Assembly (NCBI GenBank): GCA_949130495.1
Contig: OX422213.1
Coordinates: 206,849,160 to 206,913,159, forward strand
Direction: 5' to 3'
Length of the DNA: 64,000 nt
Source: Sambucus nigra
Taxonomy: Eukaryota > Streptophyta > Magnoliopsida > Dipsacales > Adoxaceae
The notes under the pieces: generated by a model
What the model saw: the letters and a program-made list of their open reading frames with translations, nothing else
Databases searched by the model: none
Told to the model about the DNA's origin: nothing
Translations under genes and position numbers: made by a program
Shown: positions 26,123 through 36,348 of the stretch, in pieces
How positions within the stretch are numbered: position 1 is the first letter of the stretch
Layout of the letters: every line of letters starts with the position of its first letter

Positions 26123-26614
26123 TCAGTCAACTGTGCAAATCCCCAAAGACTTCCTAAGACTCTCAAATCTAAGGGCATCTAAAGGTTTCGTGAAAATATC
26201 GGCTAACTGACGGTCAGTAGGAACAAAACTCAGGGTTACGACCTTCTCCTCAACTAACTGACTTATAAAGTGCTCGCGTAACCTGATGTGCTTTGTGGGC
26301 GAATGTTGGACAGGATTACGGGATATGTGTATCGCGCTCGTGTTATCACAGGAAATGGTCATGGTGTCCTGTGAAATCCCATATTCCTCCAACATTTGCT
26401 TCATCCACATGAGTTGCGTGCAACAACTCCCGGCGGCGATGTACTCAGCCTCCGCAGTGGACAAAGAGATGGAGTTTTGCTTCTTGCTCAACCAAGAGAC
26501 AAGAGCAGAACCAAAATAGAAACACCCACCAGAAGTGCTCCTACAACCATCTACGTCCCCAGCCCAATCGGCATCCGAATAGGCGGACAAACGGTCATCG
26601 GTATTAAAGGAATA
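26123..26614 (-). pseudogene. Element S RNase H domain
   Basis: The frame contains YSDADWAGDVDGCRSTSG, ISLSTAEAEYIAAG and DIFTKPLDALRFESLR, the conserved blocks of copia RNase H, with catalytic Asp and Glu present. It degrades RNA in the RNA-DNA hybrid during reverse transcription. The frame ends at a natural TGA (26123-26125). Upstream it is cut from the RT by an in-frame TGA at 26615-26617, where the family has Trp. It stays in the same frame as gag and all other pol domains. Confidence 0.9.
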
Positions 26615-27880
26615 TCAAATACCGTATGAAAGAGTCCCACTCACGTATTTGATAATACGTTTTAGAGCGAGTAAGTGTGACTCTTTAGGAGACGCCTGAT
26701 AACGCGCACAGACTCCAACACTAAAGGCGATGTCGGGACGACTAGCAGTCAAGTAGAGAAGACTGCCTATCATACTCCGATACAAGGTTTGCTCTACGTC
26801 CTTGCCTGAAGTGTCCTTACTAAGCTTGGTAGAAGTACTCATAGGTGTACGTGCATGCTTAGCGGAGTCTAAACCAAATTTCTTCACTAGTTCTCTAGAA
26901 TACTTGGATTGAGAGATGAACATCTCATCCTCTAGCTGACGAACCTGGAGACCAAGGAAGAATGTAAGCTCACCAACCATGCTCATCTCAAACTCACTTT
27001 TCATCTCCTCCTCAAAGTGGTGAGCATGCTGGGAGCATGTGGATCCAAAGACTATGTCGTCCACATAGACTTGGGCAACCAAAATAGCACCGTCATCTCT
27101 CCTGACGAATAACGTCATATCTACTCCCCCTCTCTTGAAGCCACGAGCTAAGAGATAGGAAGTAAGCCTCTCGTACCAAGCACGGGGTGCTTGCTTCAAA
27201 CCATACAAGGCTTTCCTTAGATAATAGACGTGCTCAGGGTGCTGAGGGTCTTCAAACCCTTTTGGTTATTCCACATAAACCTCCTCCTGTAGAATGCCAT
27301 TCAGAAAGGCACTCTTGACATCCATCTGATACACTTTGAAGTGCAGATGACATGCGATTGCGAGTAGTAAACGGACGGACTCAAGCCTCGCAACAGGAGC
27401 AAATGTCTCCCCAAAGTCTACACCCTCTATCTGTGTGTAGCCTTGAGCGACCAACCTAGCCTTATTTCTGATTATGGTACCATTTTCATCCATTTTATTC
27501 TTGAAAATCCACCGGGTACCAATAACATTAGTATCACTAGGTCGGGGGACAAGTTCCCAGACATTGTTCTTCTTAAACTGAAGCAACTCATCCTGCATAG
27601 CAGATATCCAGTGTTCATCTTTGAGTGCTTCTTTGTGATTCTTGGGCTCGACTTTGGACGTGTAGCAAAGATGGCTAACAACGTTCTCTAGCTGAGCACG
27701 AGTCTTGACCCCTAGAGTGGGATCGCCAACAATGGCTGAAGGATCATGACTCTTGCGAACCCAAGCTGGTGTGTCCCCTAAAACAGGAATAGGGTCCACA
27801 GAGTGTGAGACAGGAACAGGTAAATCACTGTCAGAACAGTCCTCATCCTCACACTGAAGGTTAGGATCAATAACCGTCGG
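26615..27880 (-). pseudogene. Element S reverse transcriptase domain
   Basis: The domain opens with [18 protein letters not shown], then [51 protein letters not shown] and the intact catalytic box QVYVDDIVFGS. It copies element RNA into DNA in virus-like particles. One in-frame TAA at 27266-27268 (family residue Gln, in the EEVYVE-PKGF block) interrupts it, and a TGA ends it at 26615. No frameshift is seen. The region before about 27640 is the linker from integrase (see next entry). Confidence 0.9.
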
Positions 27881-28615
27881 AGGTTCGTCATCTTGCACGG
27901 TGACGTTTATTGATTCCATAACCTTAGAGCTCTTCAGGTTAAAAACCCGGTACGCTCTACTGTTCGATGAATATCCTAGCAATATTCCCTCGTCGCTCCT
28001 GGAGTTAAACTTTCCTAATTGCTCTCTATCCCGTAGGATGTAGCATTTACTCCCCAAAACACGGAAATATGCTAGGTTGGGCTTCTTGCCAGTCCACAAC
28101 TCATAAGGAGTGTGAAGTGTGTGTGGACACAGATACACCCTATTCACCGTATGGCATGCAGTAGACACTACCTCTGCTTAAAATCTCCTAGAAACTTTAC
28201 GACCTAGAAGCATAGATCTAGCCATCCCTTGGATCGTTCTATTCTTTCTCTCAACAATCCCATTTTGCTGAGGAGTTCTCACAGCAGAAAACTCATGTTT
28301 GATCCCAAGGCTATCACAGTACAGATCCACCTTTGCTTCCTTAAATTCAGTGCCGTTGTCACTACGTATTCTATTAATAGTGACCCCGTGTTGATTTTGC
28401 AGGACACGACACTTGGTCGTTAGGAATTCAACAGCATCGGATTTCTCTTTCAGAAAACCTACAATGGAGTACCTAGAGAAATCGTCCACCATCACGAGAA
28501 TGTATCTCTTACCACCTAGACTCTCCGTGCGAGTAGGACCCATAAGATCCATGTGAATTAACTCAAGAGCACGTGAGGTGGTAATGGAATTCAACTTCCT
28601 ATGTGGGCTACGGAT
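27881..28615 (-). pseudogene. Element S integrase core and C-terminal region
   Basis: The catalytic triad is intact: Asp in IHMDLMGP, Asp in RSDNGTEF and Glu in QQNGIVERKNR, over 28178-28594. The C-terminal block [24 protein letters not shown] follows, with [11 protein letters not shown] further on. Integrase joins the DNA copy to the host chromosome. Two in-frame TAA codons interrupt it: at 28616-28618, just before the core (family residue Gln), and at 28178-28180 (family residue Trp). An acidic linker near 27750-27880 leads to the RT. Confidence 0.9.
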
Positions 28616-29302
28616 TTACTTTCCCAACTGACAGGGTCCACAAATCGTGGAAGTTGGCTTTCCAAGTGATGGTAAGCCACGTACTAGGTCCTTTTTGACT
28701 AATCGAGATAAGTCTCTAACGTTCATGTGACCTAGACGTTGGTGCCACAGATCCATAGGAGTGATCGTGGCGCTGTTGCAGACTAGTGAGGATGTGGGCT
28801 CAGTCCCATAGCAGTTATCCTCAGTCCTCACCCCTTGCACTAAAAGTTTACCGGCTTGATTATAGACCTTACAAGCTTTCCGGTCAAACTTCACTGCAAA
28901 GGCATCGTCGCACAGCTGGCTGATGCTAATAAGGTTTGCTTTCAAACCTTTGACGTACAACACGTTTTCTAGCTTTGGAAATCCTGGTAACTCTACTGTA
29001 CCTCGTCCAACTATGCTAGATTTGCTACCATCTCCAAAGGTGACTCTCCCATCATTATAGTCCTCAAGATGGGTAAAATATGAGGCATCACCTGTCATGT
29101 GTCTGGAGAAACCACTGTCAAAATACCACTGTGAGGTATTATGGGCTTTGAGAGCGACATGGACAACAAGGGCCTTTTTCTCTTTCTTAGGAACCCAAGA
29201 GTAGGTACCTTTTTGTATTCCCTTGTTGTTGTTGGTTTTAGCCGGAATGTGGGGTGCATTCATTGATGGTAAGGTCATCCGTCGGAATTCCTCCATCAAA
29301 CT
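28616..29302 (-). pseudogene. Element S protease and integrase zinc-finger region
   Basis: The active-site block is WYFDSGFSRHMTG with Asp at about 29117-29119; the usual Cys after DSG is Phe here. The block LENVLYVKGLKANLISISQL follows, then the integrase HHCC finger: WHQRLGHMN with CGPC. The frame is in register with gag upstream, separated by one TAG (29303-29305), and ends at the TAA at 28616. The protease would cleave the gag-pol precursor. Confidence 0.9.
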
Positions 29303-31204
29303 CTATGATGTGGCGGCTAGAAACTCAACACGCTCTCTTAGACTGGCAAACTCATCAGTCTGATTTGGTGGAGCAAACGTACGTCGTGTCCGACCCAACT
29401 TATAGCAAACATCCCTAAGGAGTCCATTTCTTTTGCAATGGGAGCAAAAGGGCACAGTATTAGGAGGACCTTGGTTTGCTTTTCTTGGTCGAACTCTCCT
29501 TCTTGGTTTTTTATGACGGCCATAAGGAGTCGTAGTAAACTTAGGAATTGGTCCGGGTGCAATTTGGGACGTAGAGGCACCATCAAAACCTATTCCTTGC
29601 CTGTCACCAAAACCTAAAGCGGGACCGAGGAGCATCTTTCCCATCTTTCCAGATCTATCCTCGATTTGTACCTTGACTTTCCTAGCTCTCTCAAGGTCAT
29701 GAGTAAGCTGGGCAACAAGGGCTTCAAGTTTCTTTCGAGTCTCCAGGGAGGAATGGAGCTCACTCGTAAGACTAGCCACTTGTTTAGTCAAGTCCGCTTT
29801 CTCTTTCTCAAAACTGCTCTCTCTCTCTTTAAGCAAATTCTCTTTACTAAACCAGGCAGATTCTCTCTCTCTCATGGCGGTGCAGGTGGAGGACTCTCTC
29901 TCTCTCGTCTTTCCTAACTCTTCTTCTAACGCGGTGATCCTAAGGACTAACGCCTTGTTACGTTTTTTAGTTTTGAAAGACTCATTATATAACTCGGCGT
30001 AGGCACGTTGAAGGCTACTCTCGTCCTCACTACCTTCCTCCTCTCCCTCTCTCTCTTCGCTCTCGCTGTCGAGGTGTCCCTGTGAAGTAGCAATCTCATC
30101 GTCGTGAGATGCACTAGGAGTACTCACATGACTAACCATGAACGCGGTGAAGTTACGCTCATGCGGTGACTCATCTCCCGAGTCCACCGACTCGACCTCA
30201 CTGTCGTCACTAAGGGTAGCATTTAGGACAGCTTTACCCTTTTCCCTATTCAGACGAGTGGCACACTCAAACGCTCTGTGTCCCTTACCGTCGCACTCAA
30301 AACACCTCTCACTGTCTTTAGGGGGTTCTTTGAAATCTTTCTTTTCAAACTTATTTTTCTGAAAATTCTTTTTATCTTTGAAATTCCCGTTTTTCTTAAA
30401 TTTCAGAATTTTCTTGAAGTTTTTAGCAAAAAGTGCCAAATCATCTAGGTCAAACTCACAATCAGAATCAGAAGTTTCTAACTTTCTAGACGACTCGACT
30501 CTCTTTCTTGCCGACCCCTCACTTTTTCTCTCTTGGGCTTTAAGGGCAATTCCCTTATCTTTTGGTTTGGCAGATTTAGGAAACATGTCTATTTCATAAG
30601 TTTGTAAGTCTCCTACAAGTTCTTCCAATTTTAGAGTATTTAAATTACCCAAGGAATTCAGCACAGTGACTTTAGGTATAAAACGCTTAGGAAGGGAACG
30701 AAGAATCTTTTTAACAACCCTAGCATTTGGAATATGTTCACCAAGATTATAGCTAGTATTAACAATGTCAGAAAGCCTAGTATAAAATTCATCAAAACAT
30801 TCATTTTCATGCATGGTGATGGTTTCAAATTGAGTTGTTAAATTTTGCAATTTTGACTCTTTAACAGCATTCGTTCCTTCATGGGTAAGTTGCAAAATAT
30901 CCCATGCTTCTTTTGACGTGGTGCACGTCATTATGCGTTTGAACTCATCAGGAGTGACAGACCCAGAAATAGCACTTAGACCCTTAGAGTTAAAAGATGA
31001 CCATTTAAATTCATCATCAGTCCAAGTGATGTCAGGTTTCAAGTTGGTCACGTTATCAACAGTCACGGTGGGAGGAGTCCACCCTCGTTCAACCAAAATC
31101 CAGACACGTTCGTCAATGGCTTTTAAAGCCGACCTCATACGGGCTTTCCAATAGGCATAATTCGACCCGTCAAAAATAGGCATTTTATAATATGATTTCT
31201 CCAT
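29303..31204 (-). CDS. Element S gag (633 aa, open frame)
   Basis: The frame starts at an ATG about 113 bp after the PBS, with no earlier ATG needed. The N-terminal half (residues about 1-220) has the plant copia gag pattern: MPIFDGSNYAYWKARMRSAL, SKEAWDILQLTHEGT, KILRSLPKRFIPKV, EELVGDLQTYE. A CFECDGKGHRAFEC zinc knuckle lies near residue 300. An acidic stretch and a long coiled coil with RERESS-type repeats follow (about 390-510), and then a degraded second knuckle (FCSHCKRNGLLRDVC). Gag builds the particle and packages RNA. The frame ends at TAG 29303-29305, where a Gln codon would continue into pol; without read-through only gag is made. The length is long for copia gag but normal for Sireviruses. 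Confidence 0.9.
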   Translation of the reverse strand: MEKSYYKMPIFDGSNYAYWKARMRSALKAIDERVWILVERGWTPPTVTVDNVTNLKPDITWTDDEFKWSSFNSKGLSAISGSVTPDEFKRIMTCTTSKEAWDILQLTHEGTNAVKESKLQNLTTQFETITMHENECFDEFYTRLSDIVNTSYNLGEHIPNARVVKKILRSLPKRFIPKVTVLNSLGNLNTLKLEELVGDLQTYEIDMFPKSAKPKDKGIALKAQERKSEGSARKRVESSRKLETSDSDCEFDLDDLALFAKNFKKILKFKKNGNFKDKKNFQKNKFEKKDFKEPPKDSERCFECDGKGHRAFECATRLNREKGKAVLNATLSDDSEVESVDSGDESPHERNFTAFMVSHVSTPSASHDDEIATSQGHLDSESEEREGEEEGSEDESSLQRAYAELYNESFKTKKRNKALVLRITALEEELGKTRERESSTCTAMRERESAWFSKENLLKERESSFEKEKADLTKQVASLTSELHSSLETRKKLEALVAQLTHDLERARKVKVQIEDRSGKMGKMLLGPALGFGDRQGIGFDGASTSQIAPGPIPKFTTTPYGRHKKPRRRVRPRKANQGPPNTVPFCSHCKRNGLLRDVCYKLGRTRRTFAPPNQTDEFASLRERVEFLAATS

Positions 31205-31302
31205 ATGAACACGCTCTTTTCAAAAATCAATTTATTTCAAAAATTGATATCTTTAGTAAAATTTTGCGGAAAATAGGAATACGCGATAGATTAGCGTAAC
31301 CT

Positions 31303-31317
31303 GCTCTGATACCAATT
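31303..31317 (-). other. Primer-binding site of element S
   Basis: The minus strand reads AATTGGTATCAGAGC directly after the LTR end, matching initiator tRNA-Met as in most plant copia elements. It fixes orientation. Confidence 0.92.
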
Positions 31318-32279
31318 TGAAAGAGTTGGCGCTTGCGTTCAATTAAGAAATAATATAATAAATACCAATTTTAACCCAAATTAACCCTAAGCAGCAACTA
31401 GGTGTGATTGAAACAATATGAAATCATGCAATAAATATTCAACACACAAAGTTTAAGGAAAAATCCCCCACAGGGGCAAAACCATTTGCATATCACTATA
31501 ATTTGTAAAAGACGGTTTACAATCGGATTACAATGAAATACAGGTTGACTAAGAATTACCCTCAGGTATCGGATTCTGTAGTCGCGGCTGGAAGAAACCC
31601 TTTCCAGTAGGGGTGGCGGCTGGAACTATCCCTGTCCAGTAGGGCTGCAATGAAGAGGAAGGAACGGTCCACTTCACAAGGGTTGAACAACAGCAATGGT
31701 GTTCTTGGGTTACCAAATTTGATTCACAAAGATATAGAAGATGTGTGAATCTAAAAACCTAGAATCATAGGACTCAATAGGTGAAGACTTTAGGGTTGAT
31801 ATGCTCTGATAATCGTGTGAAAGTCTTCAGAAAACCAACTACTGATCGTGGTTTAAATAAGTAATCAAAACCCTAAAAAATCTGCTGCACGATCTGGCAG
31901 TGTTTATCCTCGCCGGATCGGTCCGGTCGATTAGGCGGATCGGTCCGGTCAAGTCGGATCGGTTCTTTTTCTTAGAAACCGGATCGGTTCGGTTGTCATC
32001 GGATCGGTCCGGAACTTTTGCCTTCATCGGTTCGCTATGGATTCGGGGTGTACTGGTCTCAGCTCAGCAAGCGGATCGGTCCGGTCCCTTTACCCGGATC
32101 GGTCCGGTGAACCGGATCGGTTCTTTTATCTGATCCGGATCGGTTCGGTCCTCAGAAATCAGATTCCTTCTTCTTTTGATCTTCGGATTTTGTTGATGAC
32201 GATGTGATCTTTTCAACTATCATTCTTGTAACGGCGTAAGACATATCATATACATAATGATGGACAAATTGTCCTTACA
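31318..32279 (-). mobile_element. Element S, 5' LTR (962 bp)
   Basis: It begins TGAAAGAGTT and ends CCTTACA. It differs from the other LTR by seven transitions and a 25-bp block near 31968-31993 inside the GGATCGGTCCGG cluster. Minus-strand TATA-like box at about 31851-31861. Confidence 0.93.
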
Positions 32280-32284
32280 GATCA

Positions 32285-35200
32285 ACATCACCTTATTTTG
32301 TTTACAATTAAAAGTTATTTAATTGCAATTAATCTTAAGACCTCAAGATCTTCGATATAAAAGACACGAAGAGCTCATAAATTGCCCCGGAAAATAAAAT
32401 ACCTACGGGGGATACCTAGGCATTAAGTGAGTATGAATTTGGTCGGATAAAAATCCTGAATGGGTGGATGGCCCTAAGACCAGGTGCATTTTTATTAAAG
32501 TCAGTTCTAGACCTAAGGTAGTGTGACGACACAACCTAAAAGGTAAGACAAGACAATAAAATACATGCTTGGCATAATGGAATGGAAAAATGCAAAATAA
32601 TGATATTATATAACCAACTTATTGTTACAAGAAGTTATGATTCACAATAAGTCCATTTACAGTAATAGAATGATAAAAGAAACAGTTATTATACTTGGCG
32701 AGCACGCGTCCTGTCAACAACTTATCTTCGACTATCATCTGGATTTGGTCGGAACTCATCGTCACGCTCATGTGAGGACAAATAACTATTATCCAATTAA
32801 AGAGGAATGGGATCTAGAGGAACTTAACTCTCTTTACTTCCAAAGGGTGGATAGTTATATACTATACAATTAAATTGGTACCAGTACCCGAGTTCAAAGT
32901 CATTGGGAACTTTCAATACCCCCAAGGCATTCTGGAAAACCATGCTTGTAAGCCAGTTGCTTTGACTCATCTAACTTAATGGGAGCATCCATACATCCCT
33001 CCTCATAAGCATTAGGCCATGCTTCCCGAGGACCCATCCTTAAAAGATAACGAAGCTTAAGTATGTCACGACTAAGCCCTATCTTGACAATGACATCCCT
33101 TTTCTGATCATTCTCTACCTTAGTAAGCTATTTTTTGAGGGAATCGTTCTCAACTTATAGAAGATCCCCAAGATCTCCAATCTCCTAGGCCTTAGTGAGC
33201 TGTTTTTCAAAGAGTTCACTTCTTCCTTCAGAAGGGTGCCCACATTGCCCAAGTCGTTCACATCATCCTTAAGTTTTTCCATTAAGGCAGACTGACCTTT
33301 ATAAACTCCGATAATCTTTTTAAGAACTTTTTGAGCATAAGTAAAAGCACGGAGAGACTAGGCACTAGCCTCCTGACTAAGAACGACATCTAGATTGCCA
33401 ACAAAAGAAGGGATTTTTCCAGGAACATTGATATGTTATAGAAAGTAAGAATAAAGTGGGAAAATTCAGCAACGGCACAAGATAGGATTAAACATTAACA
33501 AAGTCTTTCATTAATAGATAAAATGGGCAAGGCCCTTACAAATAGGGACCAAAATAAGATACAAGGATTCATAGGCTAATTATTTTTAACTAGTCTTCCT
33601 ATCCTTCACCTGATCCTGCATTTCTGGGACTTTGCCCTTATCAGCCTTAGAGGACGCCTGGTCGACAGGAGCGTCTGTCGAAGGCTCTTCATCTGCCTTC
33701 GACGGGGAACAAGTATTGTGCTCGCCAAAGAGTTCAGAATTGGTCGGGACATCAGCCCTCATCAACATAGCATCCTATCCTTACTGAAAGTTAGATTTCC
33801 ATATGAAACCCAACTAACGTTTAACATCATTAAATGCTTTAACATAGCCCTTATCATAGCTTGCCTCATTAGCTACAACAAGTTGGTCACATTCCTTCTT
33901 CAGCCAATCACGTTCAACCTTTAGTTGGTCATGAGCAACCTTCAGCTGGTCGCATTCAGCCTTTAACATGTCCATGGCCGCACTGGTGGACTTCTTTTGC
34001 TTATTGTATGCCCTTTGGGAAATATCAAGAGCTTTATTGGACTTATCTAACGCCGTTGTCAGGTCATTGTTGACCTTGAACTACTTAGAGGGATTTTCCA
34101 AAATGGTGACAAAGTTCGCCATAAATTGTAAACACTGAAATAAGGATTATGACAGAACAAAGAGTTAAAAGCATAACAAGTCCAGGAAGAGTAAAAAAAA
34201 GTTTATCTTACGAGAGACAACGCCTGAGCGGTGTAAGTAGAAAGTTGGTCGTGTGTCAACTGATTAACTTGCTTGCGATCAAGTGTAAGCAATCCACCTT
34301 CATTAACCAATGGCTAAGGAGGAGTTCTTGGCCACTAACATCACTTGATGGGTTCTTCTAGAATTATGGGCATCTCCCTTCTGGGAAAGTAGCAAGGGCA
34401 TTGAGTAATGGGAATTTTCCTTCCTACTCTTTTCTCAGATTGATGTGCTCGGTACCAATCCAGGGATATAAGGTCTCTCATGCTTAGTCCTCTTAGAGGC
34501 CTTGGCCTTTTGGGTATGTAAATTCTCATCATTATTATTAATCAATAAAATCCTCTTCCCAAGATCCATTAAATCTACCTTAACAACAGTAATAGACTCA
34601 ACATTCAAGGATTAAAATAAAGAAGAGGTAGAATCTTCCTTGCTTATAGAAGGAAGTGGAACCTCAGGTACTGTATCTACCAGATGGGTAGTGAAGCTGC
34701 CAGTAGAATTCTTATATTCAAGAAGAAAGGAGGCAGATGGGTGTGCTCACCACCGGGAACCAAATGCCTCCCCAGATACCAAACTTTGAGTAACTCCTCT
34801 ATGTTGATATGGGAAAGATAGAGTTCTTTCTTCTTCGATCGAGATGGCCAGAAGAAAATAAAAATTCATCAGTAATTGTATAATTAAGTAGAGCTCAGAG
34901 CAAGAAGAAATAAAAGTTAACCTATGTCATTCCCCTACTCCGAGCATATAAAACCTTGATACTGCTCACCCTTAAGGAGAGATGGATGTTGCCAATTCTG
35001 GGCAATACAACCTTGATCTCAATACCCCTTATTTGAATCAGGGAGGTTGACTACCAAAACCTTATCAACTTTCCTCGCCTTCTAGTATAAAACACCATGT
35101 GTAATACGGGACCAAGAATTATAATACCTAATCTATGGGATTCCTATGTTAGTCCCATATAGCTCATTTATTCTATGAACTCCTTTCATAATCCACCATA

Positions 35201-35839
35201 TGTCTAGGGAACATTAGGCGGGAACCATGTTAAAGAATTTAAGGAACTCTAGGAATAGTTGATTTAGGGGAAACGTTATTCACCCTTCAGCCACTTAGAG
35301 AGTATGGATCCAATGACTAACCTCAACGACAACACAATTTCTAGGCACAAGGGTGCACTCAATCGTCACCCATGGAGGAATTGAGTATGTCTTTCTAAAG
35401 TCCCCCATAGTCCTTTTACTGACTGCATAAACCATTTTTGAGAAAAAAAGTGAGGGAGGAAGGGCTATTCAATGAAAAATGAGCAGAAGAAGTTTCAAAG
35501 CTAAGCAAAACAAATATGGAAAAGGAAGACTTACAAGCAGATTATGAAGACAGAAGCTTCGAATAATCTTTTTGAATAATGAAAAGTATGCAAATGACAG
35601 TATAGAGTATGGAGTAAGGAAAGGACAAATTCCAAGAGACTAATCATATGGAGCAGAACCTAAGATCATCAATACGACCGACGATTCATTTTTCAAACCC
35701 CATAGCAGCATACCATTATCTTAACCAAATATTTACAAAGTATACCTTCACACAGACTCAAGCGTTGGACTGATCGTTTGTGTTAACATAAAATATAAAA
35801 TCCTTCAACTCATTATTCATGAAGAATTTTAGGGGAAAT
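32285..35839 (+). other. Element C 3' region, right part, with PPT
   Basis: This is the interior of element C downstream of pol, resumed after element S. On the plus strand it shows no coding. Its last bases, TTTTAGGGGAAAT at 35827-35839, form the PPT before the 3' LTR. Most of the region is occupied by an antisense ORF remnant. Confidence 0.7.
32690..35450 (-). pseudogene. Element C antisense ORF remnant (Tat lineage)
   Basis: Broken minus-strand frames give a pattern known from antisense ORFs of Tat elements (the family often labelled putative gypsy-type transposon). At about 35040-35300 there are blocks like NQLFLEFLKFFNMVPA, IWWIMKGVHRINELYG and KARKVDKVLVVNLPDSNKGY. A hydrophilic Ser/Asp/Lys-rich piece follows at 33586-33768. 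A coiled-coil-like end near 33200-33420 includes LMEKLKDDVNDLGNV. The role of this ORF is not known. Many stops break it. The match is by pattern and position, not by a search. Confidence 0.6.
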
Positions 35840-36256
35840 TATGGGGTGAAAACCATAACGGCCCAAATCTTCTATAGCCCAGACAGGCCTAACTCTAAAA
35901 AATAAAATGTACTGATCATGTTAGAATTAATATCACATGGGATAACTATGAGAGGCTCATTCTTGTTATCCATAATCTCGGAGGAGATAAAGATGGATCA
36001 ACAAACGAGCCAACTAACACCTGAAAGAGTTTGAACACGACTCAACCACTCTTATCATTATAGATAACCCTTACCTTGGGGCAAATGGGCATGTAATTCT
36101 TTATTCCTAAATTTTTAAAGAATTAATAAAATCTCAGAAACCCTCCGTGGATGTAGGCAGTTGCCGAATCACATAAATCCATCGTGTTATGATATTATTT
36201 TACTTATTAATTATTTCTTTGATGTTTAAAATCATTCATTGTGATTATTTTGCGCG
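35840..36256 (+). mobile_element. Element C, 3' LTR
   Basis: It starts TATGGGGTGAAAACC (first G mutated) and aligns to 18223-18644. Its last bases, CACTCACA in the other copy, are replaced by a CG/CA microsatellite, so the exact right end is uncertain. A candidate target duplication TGTAT occurs at 18218-18222 and 36355-36359, beyond the microsatellite. Confidence 0.8.
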
Positions 36257-36306
36257 CGCGCACACGCACACACACACACACGCACACACACACACACACA
36301 CATATA

Positions 36307-36344
<38 letters not shown>
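36251..36344. repeat. Compound microsatellite (CG)n(CA)n(TA)n
   Basis: An uninterrupted dinucleotide tract runs CG, then CA with a few CG units, then TA. It lies exactly at the end of the 3' LTR of element C. Confidence 0.95.

Positions 36345-36348
<4 letters not shown>

Larger units (their letters stand above)
23616..32284 (-). mobile_element. Element S, young Sirevirus-type Ty1/copia retrotransposon
   Basis: The complete element runs from LTR 23621-24557 to LTR 31318-32279 and is flanked by the perfect target duplication GATCA (23616-23620 and 32280-32284). Element order on the minus strand is 5' LTR, PBS, gag, protease, integrase, RT, RNase H, long 3' region with several PPT-like runs, 3' LTR. 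The large gag with a coiled coil, the repeated PPTs and the CG-rich palindrome cluster upstream of the TATA box are known Sirevirus traits. The LTRs differ by seven transitions and one 25-bp indel by eye, so insertion is recent. It lies in the 3' region of element C. Confidence 0.93.
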
